A DNA stretch of 26,547 nt from JANQKX01 sp039028695 (GCA_039028695.1 JBCCHN010000067.1:1-26547); one strand, 5' to 3'. Counted from the stretch's first letter, positions 15,569-24,559 are shown. Made by a program: numbers and translations. Notes: generated by a model from the letters alone, not told the origin.

Positions 15569-17890
15569 CTAACCAGCGTGATCGGCCGGCTTGACAAAAC
15601 TGGCGATGACCTTTTTTTCGCCCGCCTGCTCAAAATCAATGGTTAGTTTTTCGCCATCCACTTCTAGTACTTTGCCATAGCCGAATTTTTGGTGAAAAAC
15701 CCTTTCCTTCAATGCGAACTGACTTGTCGGCAGACTTTCTACCGTCTGCGCTGGCACGTCGATGAAGGTCGAGGGCGTCTTACGCTGCCGGGCCCTCTGT
15801 GCGCCGGGAGTCATACGCTCTTCCGACCAGCTGTTAAGCTGTCCCGCAAAACCAGACGAATCATAACCTCCCATGGCCGCGCCATAAACACCCGGATCGC
15901 TCTCCTGTTCCACATATTCGGATGGCAGTTCATCGGTAAAACGCGAGGGTATGGCCGAGGCCCAAGAACCATGCATGCGCCGGTTAGCGGCAAAACTCAC
16001 CACGGCCTTTTCCCGCGCCCGTGTCAGCCCCACGTAAGCGAGGCGGCGTTCTTCCTCCAGACCTTTCAGACCTGTCTCGTCTAGGGCTCGCTGATTGGGG
16101 AAAAGCCCTTCTTCCCAGCCCGGCAAAAAAACCCTCTTGAACTCCAGGCCCTTGGCCGCATGCAAGGTCATGATATTGACCATGTCCTGACCGGGCGCCT
16201 CGATGGCCTCCATGACCAGGGAAACATGTTCTAGAAAGCCGGCTAGGTTTTCAAACTCGGCCATGGCGGCGATCAGTTCTTTAAGGTTTTCTAAGCGACC
16301 CGGTGCTTCCAGGGACTTATCGTTCATCCACATGTCCGTGTAGCCGGATTCCTCAAGGATCAGGGCCGCCAGCTCATCGTGCGGCCGCTGGTCCTGCTCC
16401 TGCCGCCACCGCGCGAAATCTTGCATCAGGCCGCTAATGGCGCGACGTGCCGCCGGCCTTAATTCATCGGTTTCGGCCATTTCCTGGGCCGCACGCGTAA
16501 GGGGAATACTTCTGGCCCGAGCCGCCTTATGAAGAAGCTGTACTGTTGCCTCGCCGATGCCCCGCTTGGGCCGGTTGATGATGCGCTCGAAGGCCAGATC
16601 GTCCTCGGGCGTGTGCAAGACCCGCAGATAGGCCAGAGCGTCGCGGATTTCCAGGCGCTCATAAAATCTAGGGCCCCCGATGACTCGATAGGGCAATCCT
16701 AGAGTGATAAAGCGTTCTTCGAATTCGCGGGTTTGGGCGCCCGTGCGGACCAGGATCGCAATGTCGCTTAACTTGCCGGTTGACTCGCGCCGCTGAAAAT
16801 CTTCGATCTGCTCGCCCACCCCGCGGGCTTCTGCCTCGCCGTCCCAATAGCCATGGACGGAAACCTTTTCACCCGCCTCGTCCACCGTCCACAAGGTCTT
16901 GCCCAAGCGCCCCTCGTTGTGGGCAATCAGTCCCGAGGCGGCGCCCAAAATCGAGCCGGTCGAGCGGTAATTGCGCTCAAGGCGGATGACCTTTGCACCG
17001 GGAAAATCCGCCTCGAAACGAAGAATGTTGCCCACTTCCGCGCCGCGCCATCCATAGATGCTTTGATCGTCATCGCCCACGCAGCAGATGTTTTGCAGCC
17101 CCTGGGCCAACAGCCTCAGCCAAAGATATTGGGCAACGTTGGTATCTTGATACTCGTCCACCAGGATGTAGCGAAAACGCCGGTGATAGTCCTGCAAAAG
17201 TGCCGGATCCTTTTGGAACAGCGTAAGATTATGCAAGAGCAGATCGCCAAAATCGCAAGCGTTCAGGTCCAGAAGGCGGCCCTGATAAAGCTTATAAATT
17301 TCTAGAAGACGGCCTCCGCCTTGGCCGCCCGCCTCACCGGCTGAGACCTTGTCCGGCGGCAGACCCCGATCTTTCCAGCGCTGAATGACCGCCATCATGC
17401 CTCGGGCCGGCCATTTCTTTTCGTCGATGGATTCAGCGCGCATGATTTGCTTCAAGAGCCGGAGCTGATCATCCGCATCCAGAATAGTGAAATTGTATTT
17501 GAGCCCGACCGCCTCGGCATGCCGGCGCAGGATGCGCGCGGCCAGGGCGTGAAAGGTGCCCAGCCACCAGCCCTCCACCGAAGGCAATCCTAAGAGGTCG
17601 GCCACCCGATCCTTCATCTCCTTGGCGGCTTTGTTTGTGAAGGTCACGGCCAGGATCTCGCCCGGCGCGCGCGCCCGGCCGGTGGCCAAGAGGTGAGCCA
17701 GCCGCGTGGTCAAGGCGCGGGTCTTGCCCGTGCCTGCGCCGGCAAGCAGCAGCACCGGGCCATCCAATGTCTCGACCGCCGAGCGCTGCGCATCGTTCAA
17801 GTCGGCGATATAAAAAGGTTCGGTCATTTCAGAGGTTTGGGCTGTCTCGGGGGTGCTCATGGGGGCGGACATAGGCGTTGTCATAACCAT
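15569..17890 (-). CDS. uvrD: UvrD/PcrA-type superfamily 1A DNA helicase
   Basis: This 3'-5' helicase unwinds DNA in nucleotide excision and mismatch repair and clears RecA or stalled polymerases. The 773-residue protein has the Q motif (LNDAQRSAV, 31-39), Walker A AGAGTGKT (50-57), motif Ia TFTNKAAKEM, Walker B VDEYQDTN (244-251), motif III GDDDQSIYGWRGA (272-284), motif IV ERNYRS, motif V TLHAAKGLEF and motif VI YVGLTRAR. The last 50 or so residues (VFHQKFGYGKVLEVDG) form the Tudor-like domain of PcrA/UvrD. The N-terminus is rich in Met, Thr and Pro and has several in-frame ATGs, so the exact start is uncertain; the conserved part begins near residue 22. A possible -10 box, TATAAG on this strand, lies at 17941-17946. 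Confidence 0.95.
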   Translation of the reverse strand: MVMTTPMSAPMSTPETAQTSEMTEPFYIADLNDAQRSAVETLDGPVLLLAGAGTGKTRALTTRLAHLLATGRARAPGEILAVTFTNKAAKEMKDRVADLLGLPSVEGWWLGTFHALAARILRRHAEAVGLKYNFTILDADDQLRLLKQIMRAESIDEKKWPARGMMAVIQRWKDRGLPPDKVSAGEAGGQGGGRLLEIYKLYQGRLLDLNACDFGDLLLHNLTLFQKDPALLQDYHRRFRYILVDEYQDTNVAQYLWLRLLAQGLQNICCVGDDDQSIYGWRGAEVGNILRFEADFPGAKVIRLERNYRSTGSILGAASGLIAHNEGRLGKTLWTVDEAGEKVSVHGYWDGEAEARGVGEQIEDFQRRESTGKLSDIAILVRTGAQTREFEERFITLGLPYRVIGGPRFYERLEIRDALAYLRVLHTPEDDLAFERIINRPKRGIGEATVQLLHKAARARSIPLTRAAQEMAETDELRPAARRAISGLMQDFARWRQEQDQRPHDELAALILEESGYTDMWMNDKSLEAPGRLENLKELIAAMAEFENLAGFLEHVSLVMEAIEAPGQDMVNIMTLHAAKGLEFKRVFLPGWEEGLFPNQRALDETGLKGLEEERRLAYVGLTRAREKAVVSFAANRRMHGSWASAIPSRFTDELPSEYVEQESDPGVYGAAMGGYDSSGFAGQLNSWSEERMTPGAQRARQRKTPSTFIDVPAQTVESLPTSQFALKERVFHQKFGYGKVLEVDGEKLTIDFEQAGEKKVIASFVKPADHAG

Positions 17891-18069
17891 CTTTACGGCG
17901 ATACTTGCGGCAGGCGGTCCGACGACTCGCCCATACCCTTCTTATATCTTGGCTTGGGTTTGGGAAAAAGCCATCAGGCGACGCAGACCGCGACCTTTTT
18001 GTCTTTTCACATTGCCGGCGGGGTTCGGCCTTGTTAGGTGATGGAAAACAAAATCCACGAGAGGATAAC

Positions 18070-19212
18070 ATGGCACGAGACACCCAACGCTTCGCCATCA
18101 GCCACAGCGCGCCCGGCACCCAACGTGAAGTCATTGTACACAGCTACAACAAAGGCCATGGCGGAAAGATTGCCTATCTTCAAGGCGCTTTACATGCGGA
18201 CGAAACCCCCGCCCTGTTGGTGCTGCACCACCTTACCCAACTCCTGGACGAGGCGGATGCTAAGGGGCAAGTCTTGGGCGAAATTCGCCTAGTGCCCTAT
18301 GCCAACCCCATTGGTCTATCCCAGTTTCTGAACGGCCACCACATGGGGCGCTACGAACTCAGCAAGGGTGAGAATTTCAACAGGGGCTGGCCCAATCTCT
18401 CCTATGGCCTGGTAGGGCGGATGCGGGGACAACTGGGCGACAATGAAGCAGCCAACGTGGTGACCATACGTGCCGCCTTACGTGACGCCGTGTCCGGCCT
18501 GCCAGTCCATTCCGAGTTACAGTCTTTGCAGAAAATTCTCGCCAGCCAAGCCGTCGAAGCCGACTACGTCTGGGATTTGCACTGTGACAACGAATCACTG
18601 ATGCACATCTATTTGATCCCCAGTCTTTGGCCAAAAGGGGCGGACCTGGCCGCCGAGCTGGCATGCTACGCAGTGCTCCTGGCTGCGGATTCCGGCGGCG
18701 GCCCCTTCGACGAATGCTTTACAACGCCTTGGACCAAACTGCAGGGCGCTTATCCGGACCATCCCATACCCACGGCTTGTTTCGGCACGACCATTGAACT
18801 CCGCGGACAAGCCGATGTTTCCGATGACTTGGCCAGGCAGGATGCCCGCGCCCTCTTTCGCAGCCTGCAGCGCGAAGGCCTGGTGGAGGGGGACCCGGGT
18901 CCATCGCCCGAGCCCAAATGTGAGGCAACCGATTTGACCGGCTGCCAAATCGTGCATGCGCCTGCGTCTGGGATCGTGGCCTATGAGGTCGGCGTGGGCG
19001 ATCAATTGAAGAAAGGCCAGACCATCGCCTGGATCGTCGATCCCAGCCACGATCAGCCTCAAGAAGGCCGGCATGAGGTAATAAGCCAAACCGACGGGTT
19101 GCTCCTGGCCCGCTCGGATCGGCGCTACGTTGCCGCAGGTGAAAGCTTGGGCAAGGTTGTGGGACGTGAGGCGCTGGAGGGCCGCGAGATGGGGTCCCTC
19201 CTGGAACCGTAA
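18070..19212 (+). CDS. Aspartoacylase/succinylglutamate desuccinylase-like zinc hydrolase
   Basis: This is an M14-type metallohydrolase of the AspA/AstE family, which removes acyl groups from N-acylated amino acids. The ATG at 18070 has AGAGG five bases upstream and gives 380 residues; an open frame back to 17905 is unlikely to be coding. The zinc site is H42 and E45 (GALHADE) with H171 (DLHCDNE). ENFNRGWP (101-108), with R105, matches the substrate-binding NR-F/W-P motif, and E243 in TIELRG fits the catalytic Glu. Residues about 293-375 resemble a barrel-sandwich hybrid domain (APASGIVAYEVGVGDQLKKG, then DGLLLARS), as in many homologues. The substrate is not known. The gene is divergent from uvrD across 179 bases and may be co-transcribed with the gene downstream. 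Confidence 0.85.
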   Translation: MARDTQRFAISHSAPGTQREVIVHSYNKGHGGKIAYLQGALHADETPALLVLHHLTQLLDEADAKGQVLGEIRLVPYANPIGLSQFLNGHHMGRYELSKGENFNRGWPNLSYGLVGRMRGQLGDNEAANVVTIRAALRDAVSGLPVHSELQSLQKILASQAVEADYVWDLHCDNESLMHIYLIPSLWPKGADLAAELACYAVLLAADSGGGPFDECFTTPWTKLQGAYPDHPIPTACFGTTIELRGQADVSDDLARQDARALFRSLQREGLVEGDPGPSPEPKCEATDLTGCQIVHAPASGIVAYEVGVGDQLKKGQTIAWIVDPSHDQPQEGRHEVISQTDGLLLARSDRRYVAAGESLGKVVGREALEGREMGSLLEP

Positions 19213-19271
19213 GGTCTCCAAACAACTCTTTTTTCTTGAACAGCATCAGGGCATCGGGGTAGCAGGGTTCT

Positions 19272-20555
19272 ATGACGCCGATGGAATTGATCAAGATTCT
19301 TGATGAACATGCGGCTTATCTCGACCCGGGACCAGGCGGCATGAGGGCCAACTTGTCCATGGTCGTGCTGCAGGGGTCATCGCTCTCAGGCAGTAATTTA
19401 AGGGGCGCCGCGCTCGCCGGCACTAACTTGAGCGACTGCGATCTTTCCGACAGTGATTTTTCCAAAGTCGACGCTTTCGGCGCTTCCTTTGCCCGCTCGG
19501 ACCTCACCAATACAAACTTTACCGGAGCCGACCTCAGGGGTGCCGATTTTCGAGGCTCCAAGCTGAAGGGGACAAATTTAGCCCACGCGGACATGCGGCG
19601 CGGAACCTTGCTAAACAGCGATGGCACGGATGTGCGGGTGCTGCACGCCATGTTGGATGACGCCGATCTGGAGGAAGCCGACCTTTCCTACTCCCAACTG
19701 GAAGGCGTTGGTCTGGCCGGAGCCAATTTGGTCAATACCAACTGCGAAGGTGCCCGCATGACTGGTTGCGATCTGAGCAATACTCAGTTTTCGGGTGCCA
19801 ATCTGAAGGGCGCATCGCTCAGCGGGTCCGATTTGTCCGGTTCCAATCTGGCTGGCGCCGATCTTCGCGACGCCGACCTGGAGATGGCCGACCTGCGGGA
19901 CACGGACCTTTCGGATGCCGACTTGACCGGCGCCAACCTAGACGGCGCCAACATCGAAGGGGCCGAAACCAGTGGAACCCGTCTGACCCGTTCCACCGGC
20001 GACTTTAGCGAAAAGGTTCAAACTGCGCTTAGAAATCATCAAACCTGGGTCAATAGCAACGGGGCCAAGGGTGAACGTTGCGTTTTGGAAAACGAAAATC
20101 TGCACCACATCGACATGACCGGCATGGTACTGGATGGCGCTGACCTAAAAGGAGCGGATCTGAACGGGGCAAAACTCAAACGAACCCGCCTGGCCATGGC
20201 CGATCTTTCAGGCGCATTACTGGCCCATTGCGACCTGGCCGAGGCGGTTTTAAACGGTGTTAATCTGCGCGGCGCCGACCTGTCGAACGCAAATCTTTCC
20301 GATGTGACCTTTGCCGCCGTGGAGCTCTTGAGCCCCGAGAACAAGCCGACAGGCCGCTTTTGGTCGGCCAACCTTACATCGGTGGACTTTACCGAGGCCA
20401 TATTGTGGCGCGCGGATTTCAGCACCGCCAATTTATCAGGTGCCATTTTTGACGAAGCGGACCTCAGCGGTGCCGATCTTAGCCAAGCCAAGATCGCCGG
20501 TGTTGGTTTCGAGGACGCCATCACGGAGGGCACCAAAATGCCCGAAGACGAATAG
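19272..20555 (+). CDS. Pentapeptide-repeat protein with two homologous halves
   Basis: The 427-residue product consists mostly of A(D/N)LxG-type pentapeptides (for example NLAGADLRDADLEMADLRD), predicted to form a right-handed four-sided beta helix. The first block runs from about 26 to 235 with a break at 112-132. A non-repeat linker (about 236-265) leads to a second block from about 270 to 415 with a break at 347-366. Each block begins with a similar head: L10, H13, L17, G23, R25, L28 and L253, H256, V260, G267, R269, L272. No signal peptide or membrane segment is seen. Family members range from gyrase-protecting DNA mimics to scaffolds, and nothing here decides the function. The ATG has AGGG five bases upstream, 59 bases after the hydrolase gene. 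Confidence 0.88.
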   Translation: MTPMELIKILDEHAAYLDPGPGGMRANLSMVVLQGSSLSGSNLRGAALAGTNLSDCDLSDSDFSKVDAFGASFARSDLTNTNFTGADLRGADFRGSKLKGTNLAHADMRRGTLLNSDGTDVRVLHAMLDDADLEEADLSYSQLEGVGLAGANLVNTNCEGARMTGCDLSNTQFSGANLKGASLSGSDLSGSNLAGADLRDADLEMADLRDTDLSDADLTGANLDGANIEGAETSGTRLTRSTGDFSEKVQTALRNHQTWVNSNGAKGERCVLENENLHHIDMTGMVLDGADLKGADLNGAKLKRTRLAMADLSGALLAHCDLAEAVLNGVNLRGADLSNANLSDVTFAAVELLSPENKPTGRFWSANLTSVDFTEAILWRADFSTANLSGAIFDEADLSGADLSQAKIAGVGFEDAITEGTKMPEDE

Positions 20556-20660
20556 GCTAGATGACGGATAAGCCGTAACGGCTCAACGGCGAACTAAAAA
20601 ACAAGTCAACGCTTGGCCAGGGGTAAGATTGAGAAAATCCCGCGGGAAGCTGAAGGGATT

Positions 20661-20735
20661 TGGCTGGGGCGGCAGGGATCGAACCTGCGAATGGCGGTAT
20701 CAAAAACCGCTGCCTTACCACTTGGCTACGCCCCA
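20661..20735 (-). tRNA. tRNA-Gln (anticodon UUG)
   Basis: The minus strand folds into a complete 75-base tRNA: acceptor TGGGGCG with CGCCCCA, a D arm GCCAAGTGGTAAGGC, anticodon stem GCGGT/ACCGC around the loop TTTTGAT (anticodon TTG, reading CAA), a five-base variable loop, T arm GCAGG-TTCGAAT-CCTGC, discriminator G and an encoded CCA. All stems pair. It lies on the same strand as, and 115 bases downstream of, the CDP-alcohol phosphatidyltransferase gene. Confidence 0.97.
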
Positions 20736-20787
20736 ATTTAGCGTGCAGCGCTGAGGCCACATCTGCCATACCCTCGAAAGGCAGCGC

Positions 20788-20816
20788 AAATTAACCCCGG
20801 TTTTCCAGCTTCGCAA
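20788..20816 (-). promoter_or_regulatory. Candidate promoter for tRNA-Gln
   Basis: On the minus strand TTGCGA (20811-20816) and TAATTT (20788-20793) are 17 bases apart, placing a start about 45 bases before the tRNA. The -10 match is poor (three of six), so read-through from the upstream operon is an equal possibility. Confidence 0.28.
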
Positions 20817-20850
20817 CCGTCCTTTTTGGGAATTCCTGTTGCAATTTTGA

Positions 20851-21459
20851 TTAAGACCCGGAGCGTACAAACAAACTATGGCGAAAACGAACGATCATGA
20901 AAGCCACAAAGGCCGGGGCGCCTAAAAAAGCCGCGGCCAGAAGGCCGTCGGGATACCCCAGCCAAATAAAGATGGGCAAAAAGATCACACCATCGTCCGG
21001 ATCAAATCCGCCGGCTCCCTGAAGCTCGCCGGCGCGAGGCCCACCCTTGGATTCGATGAAGGTCACCAAACCAAATATCAGTGCGACGGATAGGCCGGCC
21101 ACCGCTCCCATGATCGGGGCAAGGCCGCCATAGTCCCCAGAGGTTAGCCCCAATCCCAGGCCAAAAAAGGCAATCGCATTGCAAAAGGCGTCGCTAAAAA
21201 GGTCCAATTTGTGCCCGAAATTGCTTTTTTTTTCGCTTAAACGGGCCAGCTCCCCATCGGCCCGATCCAAGAGCATGGAAACCAAAAAAAGGCCGGCGCC
21301 CCAGTGGCGCCAGGTATCGCTGCCTTCACCCAAGGCAATGGCAGCCGCGACACCGCCTAGCAAGCGAACAAGGGTGATTTGGTTAGGGGTCACCGGGGTG
21401 GATACTAATGGTCTAACCATCGGGCGCACCAAACGATGGATCCAAGTATTGTGGCTCAC
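20851..21459 (-). CDS. CDP-alcohol phosphatidyltransferase family membrane protein
   Basis: This integral membrane enzyme family joins a CDP-linked donor to an alcohol acceptor in phospholipid or polar-lipid synthesis. The 202-residue protein has the complete family motif D65-x2-D68-G69-x2-A72-R73-x8-G82-x3-D86-x3-D90 (within LLDRADGELARLSEKK and FGHKLDLFSD), so it should be catalytically competent. Several hydrophobic segments flank the motif (about 31-45, 53-65, 91-105, 113-133 and 155-192). The N-terminal VTPNQITLVRLLGG is typical. The motif does not reveal the acceptor: phosphatidylglycerophosphate, phosphatidylserine and inositol-phosphate types all share it. Its ATG overlaps the ispE stop by four bases (ATGA), so the two are probably translationally coupled. 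Confidence 0.88.
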   Translation of the reverse strand: MSHNTWIHRLVRPMVRPLVSTPVTPNQITLVRLLGGVAAAIALGEGSDTWRHWGAGLFLVSMLLDRADGELARLSEKKSNFGHKLDLFSDAFCNAIAFFGLGLGLTSGDYGGLAPIMGAVAGLSVALIFGLVTFIESKGGPRAGELQGAGGFDPDDGVIFLPIFIWLGYPDGLLAAAFLGAPAFVAFMIVRFRHSLFVRSGS

Positions 21460-22391
21460 GGAGTTTTCACTCGGGGAAGATAGGTCATCGCATTGGGCAA
21501 CTTTTCAAGTGGGTCCCTTTGCAGCCTTTCGGTAGACCCCTTAACCGCCGCTGCCGCCACCCACCAATCAGGATACTGCTCGGACACCATCAAGGCGGCC
21601 TTTTTTGCTGCCGCCGCCTCGGCAAACAGCCCAAAACAGGTCGCGCCGCTGCCCGACATACGCGCCAGAAGGCAATCTTGGGTCTTTGATAAGGCGGTTA
21701 TACAGGTGCCGATAAACGGCGAAATCCGACCTGCGGCTTCTTCGAGGTCATTGGCAGCCAATGCCAAGCTCGCCATAAAGGAGTCAAGCGAACGCCAATT
21801 CTCCGGCAAGGCGGCGGGTACTGAGAATCTACCCTGCCGCTCTTTAAACACCTGAGCCGTTGAGACCGGGATCATGGCATTGACTAAAAGGAGCCACAGA
21901 CCCGACGGGAGACGAATTGGTATTATCTCCTCCCCGACGCCACTCATATGGCAAGGCTCCCCCCTCAAGCAAACAGGCACGTCGGCCCCCAGACCCAAGG
22001 AGAGATCTGCAAGATCGCGCCTTTCCGGCTTCAATTCCCATAAACGGCAAAGGCCCCTCAAGGCGGCGGCGGCATCACTGGAGCCGCCACCGATCCCCGA
22101 GGCAACCGGCAAGTTCTTGCTGAGCTTGATCAGGGCCCCGGTCGACAGACCGTATCGGGCTTGCAGAGACCGGGCCGCTCCCATCACCAGATTTTCGGAT
22201 GCTGCGCCCAAGTCACAGGCAAAAGGCCCTTCGACCTCTAGGGAAAGCTCATCGCTCGGCCAAAACTCCAACTGATCGCCCATCTGGGCAAAGACCACGA
22301 GAGACTGCAGATCGTGATAACCATTAGGTCGCTGGCCAGTCACCTGAAGCGTCAGGTTCACCTTGGCCGGCGCTTCTTCCACCACTGGCAT
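21456..22391 (-). CDS. ispE: 4-diphosphocytidyl-2-C-methyl-D-erythritol kinase IspE
   Basis: IspE phosphorylates CDP-methylerythritol in the MEP pathway that supplies isoprenoid precursors. The 311-residue GHMP kinase has Lys10 in APAKVNL, the ATP-binding loop LPVASGIGGGSSDAAAAL (94-111) and catalytic Asp137 in GADVPV, matching the LysAsp pair of the family. The C-terminal GHMP motif MSGSGATCFGLF is near residues 245-256. The start is the ATG eight bases after the stop of the upstream TPR gene; its ribosome site is weak, which fits translational coupling. The gene order TPR protein-ispE is familiar from alphaproteobacteria. Confidence 0.96.
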   Translation of the reverse strand: MPVVEEAPAKVNLTLQVTGQRPNGYHDLQSLVVFAQMGDQLEFWPSDELSLEVEGPFACDLGAASENLVMGAARSLQARYGLSTGALIKLSKNLPVASGIGGGSSDAAAALRGLCRLWELKPERRDLADLSLGLGADVPVCLRGEPCHMSGVGEEIIPIRLPSGLWLLLVNAMIPVSTAQVFKERQGRFSVPAALPENWRSLDSFMASLALAANDLEEAAGRISPFIGTCITALSKTQDCLLARMSGSGATCFGLFAEAAAAKKAALMVSEQYPDWWVAAAAVKGSTERLQRDPLEKLPNAMTYLPRVKTP

Positions 22392-22399
22392 GGCGCGGC

Positions 22400-24253
22400 T
22401 CAGATGTCTTTAGGTTCGTCTTTCAGGCCGCTTCTGAGTTTCTCCTCGATCAGTGGGACCTGATCATCCTCAGGCTCCAAGTTCAAGGCGCGGCGCCACT
22501 GAAAACGAGCTTCCATACGCCGATTCGCAAACCAAAGTGCATCACCAAGGTGATCGTTGATCACGGAGTCCTGCGGCCTTAATTCCACTGCCTGTTCCAA
22601 ATACCGCACTGCGTTGTCATAATCCCCCAAACGGTAATAAGCCCAGCCTAAGGAATCGACGATGTAACCATCATCCGGGCGCAACTCGACCGCTCGGATC
22701 AGCATCTCTTCGGCCTCTTCCAGGTTGACGTTCTGCTCAACCCAGGAATAAGCGAGATAGTTCATCACGAAGGGCTGTTCAGGCTCCAGATCCAGAGCTT
22801 TCAAAAAATCCTCTTCCGCCAATGACCACTGATCTGAGCGTTCCAAGGCAATACCTCGGAAATAGAGAAGTGACCAATAGCGCGGCACCAGTTCACCCAA
22901 GCGTGCCTCTGCCCCATTGTACGCTTCCACCGCTTCCTCGAAGCGCTCTTGCGACCTCAGTAAATTGCCTTTGCGAAAGAGCGGCTCGAAGTGGTCCGGC
23001 CGTTCCGCCGCCAAACGATCCAGTTCACTCAGGGCGCGTTCGGAGTTGTCCAATTCCTCCAAGGCTTCGGCGATACGCAGGCCAACCATCCAGCTAAAGG
23101 GCGAGCCGGAATCCAATTGCTCATAAGCCGCCAGAGCATCCTCGCCGCGGCCCTGAGACTCCATGATCTCGCCCAAGAGCACCTGGGCCATGTCGAAGTC
23201 CGGTCTCAGTGCAAGAGCTTGGCGCACATAAATGAGAGCCAAATCGCTCGCCCGCTCCTGAGAAAGCAGGCTGGCAATATTAAAGAGCACCTCTGCCAAG
23301 CCATCCTTTGGTGTTGCCACGGCAGGCGCCGTGGACTTGCCGGATTCGACCCTTTCGAGCAAGGGTTCCATCAAGGTGGAGCCAGAGGCATTCTGCAAAA
23401 ACCGGCGGTAGATCTCTGCCGCCTTTTCCGGCTCGTCGGAGCGCTCGTAAAAGTTTCCGCTTAGCCAGGAAAGCCGCAAGGTGCCGCCGGCGCCCGAATC
23501 AAGAGCTTTTTTATAGCCCTCCCTGGCGGCCTGGGTCCGACCGGCAACGTCATTCATGACCGCGTAATGAAGATCATACAGCAGGGCAAAACCGGAGGTC
23601 TCTTGCAGGGCCGCAATGTGGTCCATGGCCGCATCCGGGTCATTCATCGCAATATCTATCCAGCCCCTCATTAGGGGAGCAAGCAGGGAACTTAGCCCTT
23701 CATCGGGGAGTTTGGCCAAAATCTGGTCGGCCTTCTGCCAATCTTCTTTGGTCGCGGCGTCAACCGCCAACACCACATTGGCCAAGGCAAAATCCGGCTG
23801 GGTCTCGGTCAAGCGGTCAGCCAGACGTTTAGCGTCGCCCTGCCGGCCATCTGCGGCCACAAGCATAAAAACGGTTTGCGATAGCTCCAGATTTTCAGGA
23901 TCAGCTTCCAGCGCCTTTAAGAGATAGTCCGATGCCGTGGTAAAATCTCGGTTATTGGCCGCCGCCAAACCGGCCAAATAGGCGCCATAGGGTGAGGCAA
24001 TTTCCGGCGGCTCATCTGAAATCAAGTCTGCTTGCGCAACTTGCTCGGCCGAAGCCACTTGCGGCAGGCTCGCCGGCGGTTCGACAGATTGGGAGAGCTG
24101 AGCACCGCAAGCAGCAGGCAACAGGCCTAAAACTGCGACCATCCAGATGGGGCGAGACCAGAGGGCCGCCAAAGCCGATTGGCTGGAATTGGTTAACAAA
24201 GAGTTGCGTCTAGCATCCTGCTTTCGCTGTTTTTGGGTGGCTTGCAAAAACAT
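22400..24253 (-). CDS. Exported tetratricopeptide-repeat protein upstream of ispE
   Basis: The 617-residue product has a basic N-terminus, a hydrophobic segment (PIWMVAVLGLLPAAC) and then a long TPR array covering nearly the whole chain. The last units (VDSLGWAYYRLGDYDNAV and DSVINDHLGDALW) are the strongest match to the conserved C-terminus of this family. Cys49 could be lipidated, but the lipobox reads LPAAC with Pro at -3, which is not canonical, so a soluble periplasmic or membrane-anchored form is also possible. The ATG at 24253 is only two bases from AGGGG; a TTG two codons later (24247) has ideal spacing and may be used instead. The function is not established; TPR arrays usually assemble protein complexes. 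It heads the operon with ispE. Confidence 0.82.
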   Translation of the reverse strand: MFLQATQKQRKQDARRNSLLTNSSQSALAALWSRPIWMVAVLGLLPAACGAQLSQSVEPPASLPQVASAEQVAQADLISDEPPEIASPYGAYLAGLAAANNRDFTTASDYLLKALEADPENLELSQTVFMLVAADGRQGDAKRLADRLTETQPDFALANVVLAVDAATKEDWQKADQILAKLPDEGLSSLLAPLMRGWIDIAMNDPDAAMDHIAALQETSGFALLYDLHYAVMNDVAGRTQAAREGYKKALDSGAGGTLRLSWLSGNFYERSDEPEKAAEIYRRFLQNASGSTLMEPLLERVESGKSTAPAVATPKDGLAEVLFNIASLLSQERASDLALIYVRQALALRPDFDMAQVLLGEIMESQGRGEDALAAYEQLDSGSPFSWMVGLRIAEALEELDNSERALSELDRLAAERPDHFEPLFRKGNLLRSQERFEEAVEAYNGAEARLGELVPRYWSLLYFRGIALERSDQWSLAEEDFLKALDLEPEQPFVMNYLAYSWVEQNVNLEEAEEMLIRAVELRPDDGYIVDSLGWAYYRLGDYDNAVRYLEQAVELRPQDSVINDHLGDALWFANRRMEARFQWRRALNLEPEDDQVPLIEEKLRSGLKDEPKDI

Positions 24254-24559
24254 CTCCCCTGTCCAAAGTGGTCGGCGTCAAAAAGCGATCAGCCGCACTC
24301 ATAGCGAAAAATCGATCCAAAATAGGCGCAAAATCAAATTTGTGCGCCTCAGGATGACAGTCTATCTGAGGCCATCGACTCGCGACAATGCCGTCGTTAC
24401 CACGAGTTCAGGATCGTCCCTCAGAGCCCGATCACCTTGGACCCTAGTCTAAAGTTGGCCTCACGCCGACCCATGACAAGATCTATCTTAATCGCAGTCC
24501 TTACAACAGTTCGTTAAGCACGACAAAACAGCCGGATGGGAGAGCAATTTGCACAGGAT
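24254..24559. other. 306-base gap between the TPR gene and ETF-QO
   Basis: No gene or clear promoter was recognised. The only structure is a 7-bp inverted repeat, AGGCGCA (24324-24330) with TGCGCCT (24343-24349), lying in the presumed leader or promoter region of the TPR gene. No intrinsic terminator for the ETF-QO transcript was seen. Confidence 0.6.

Noticed and set aside
17905..18069. N-terminal extension of the aspartoacylase-like gene
   Set aside because: The extension overlaps the divergent promoter region, lacks family similarity, and the ATG at 18070 has an ideal ribosome site.
20568..20585. AGCCGT-A-ACGGCT palindrome after the pentapeptide gene as a terminator
   Set aside because: It would leave only a four-base stem with a workable loop, and no T run follows.
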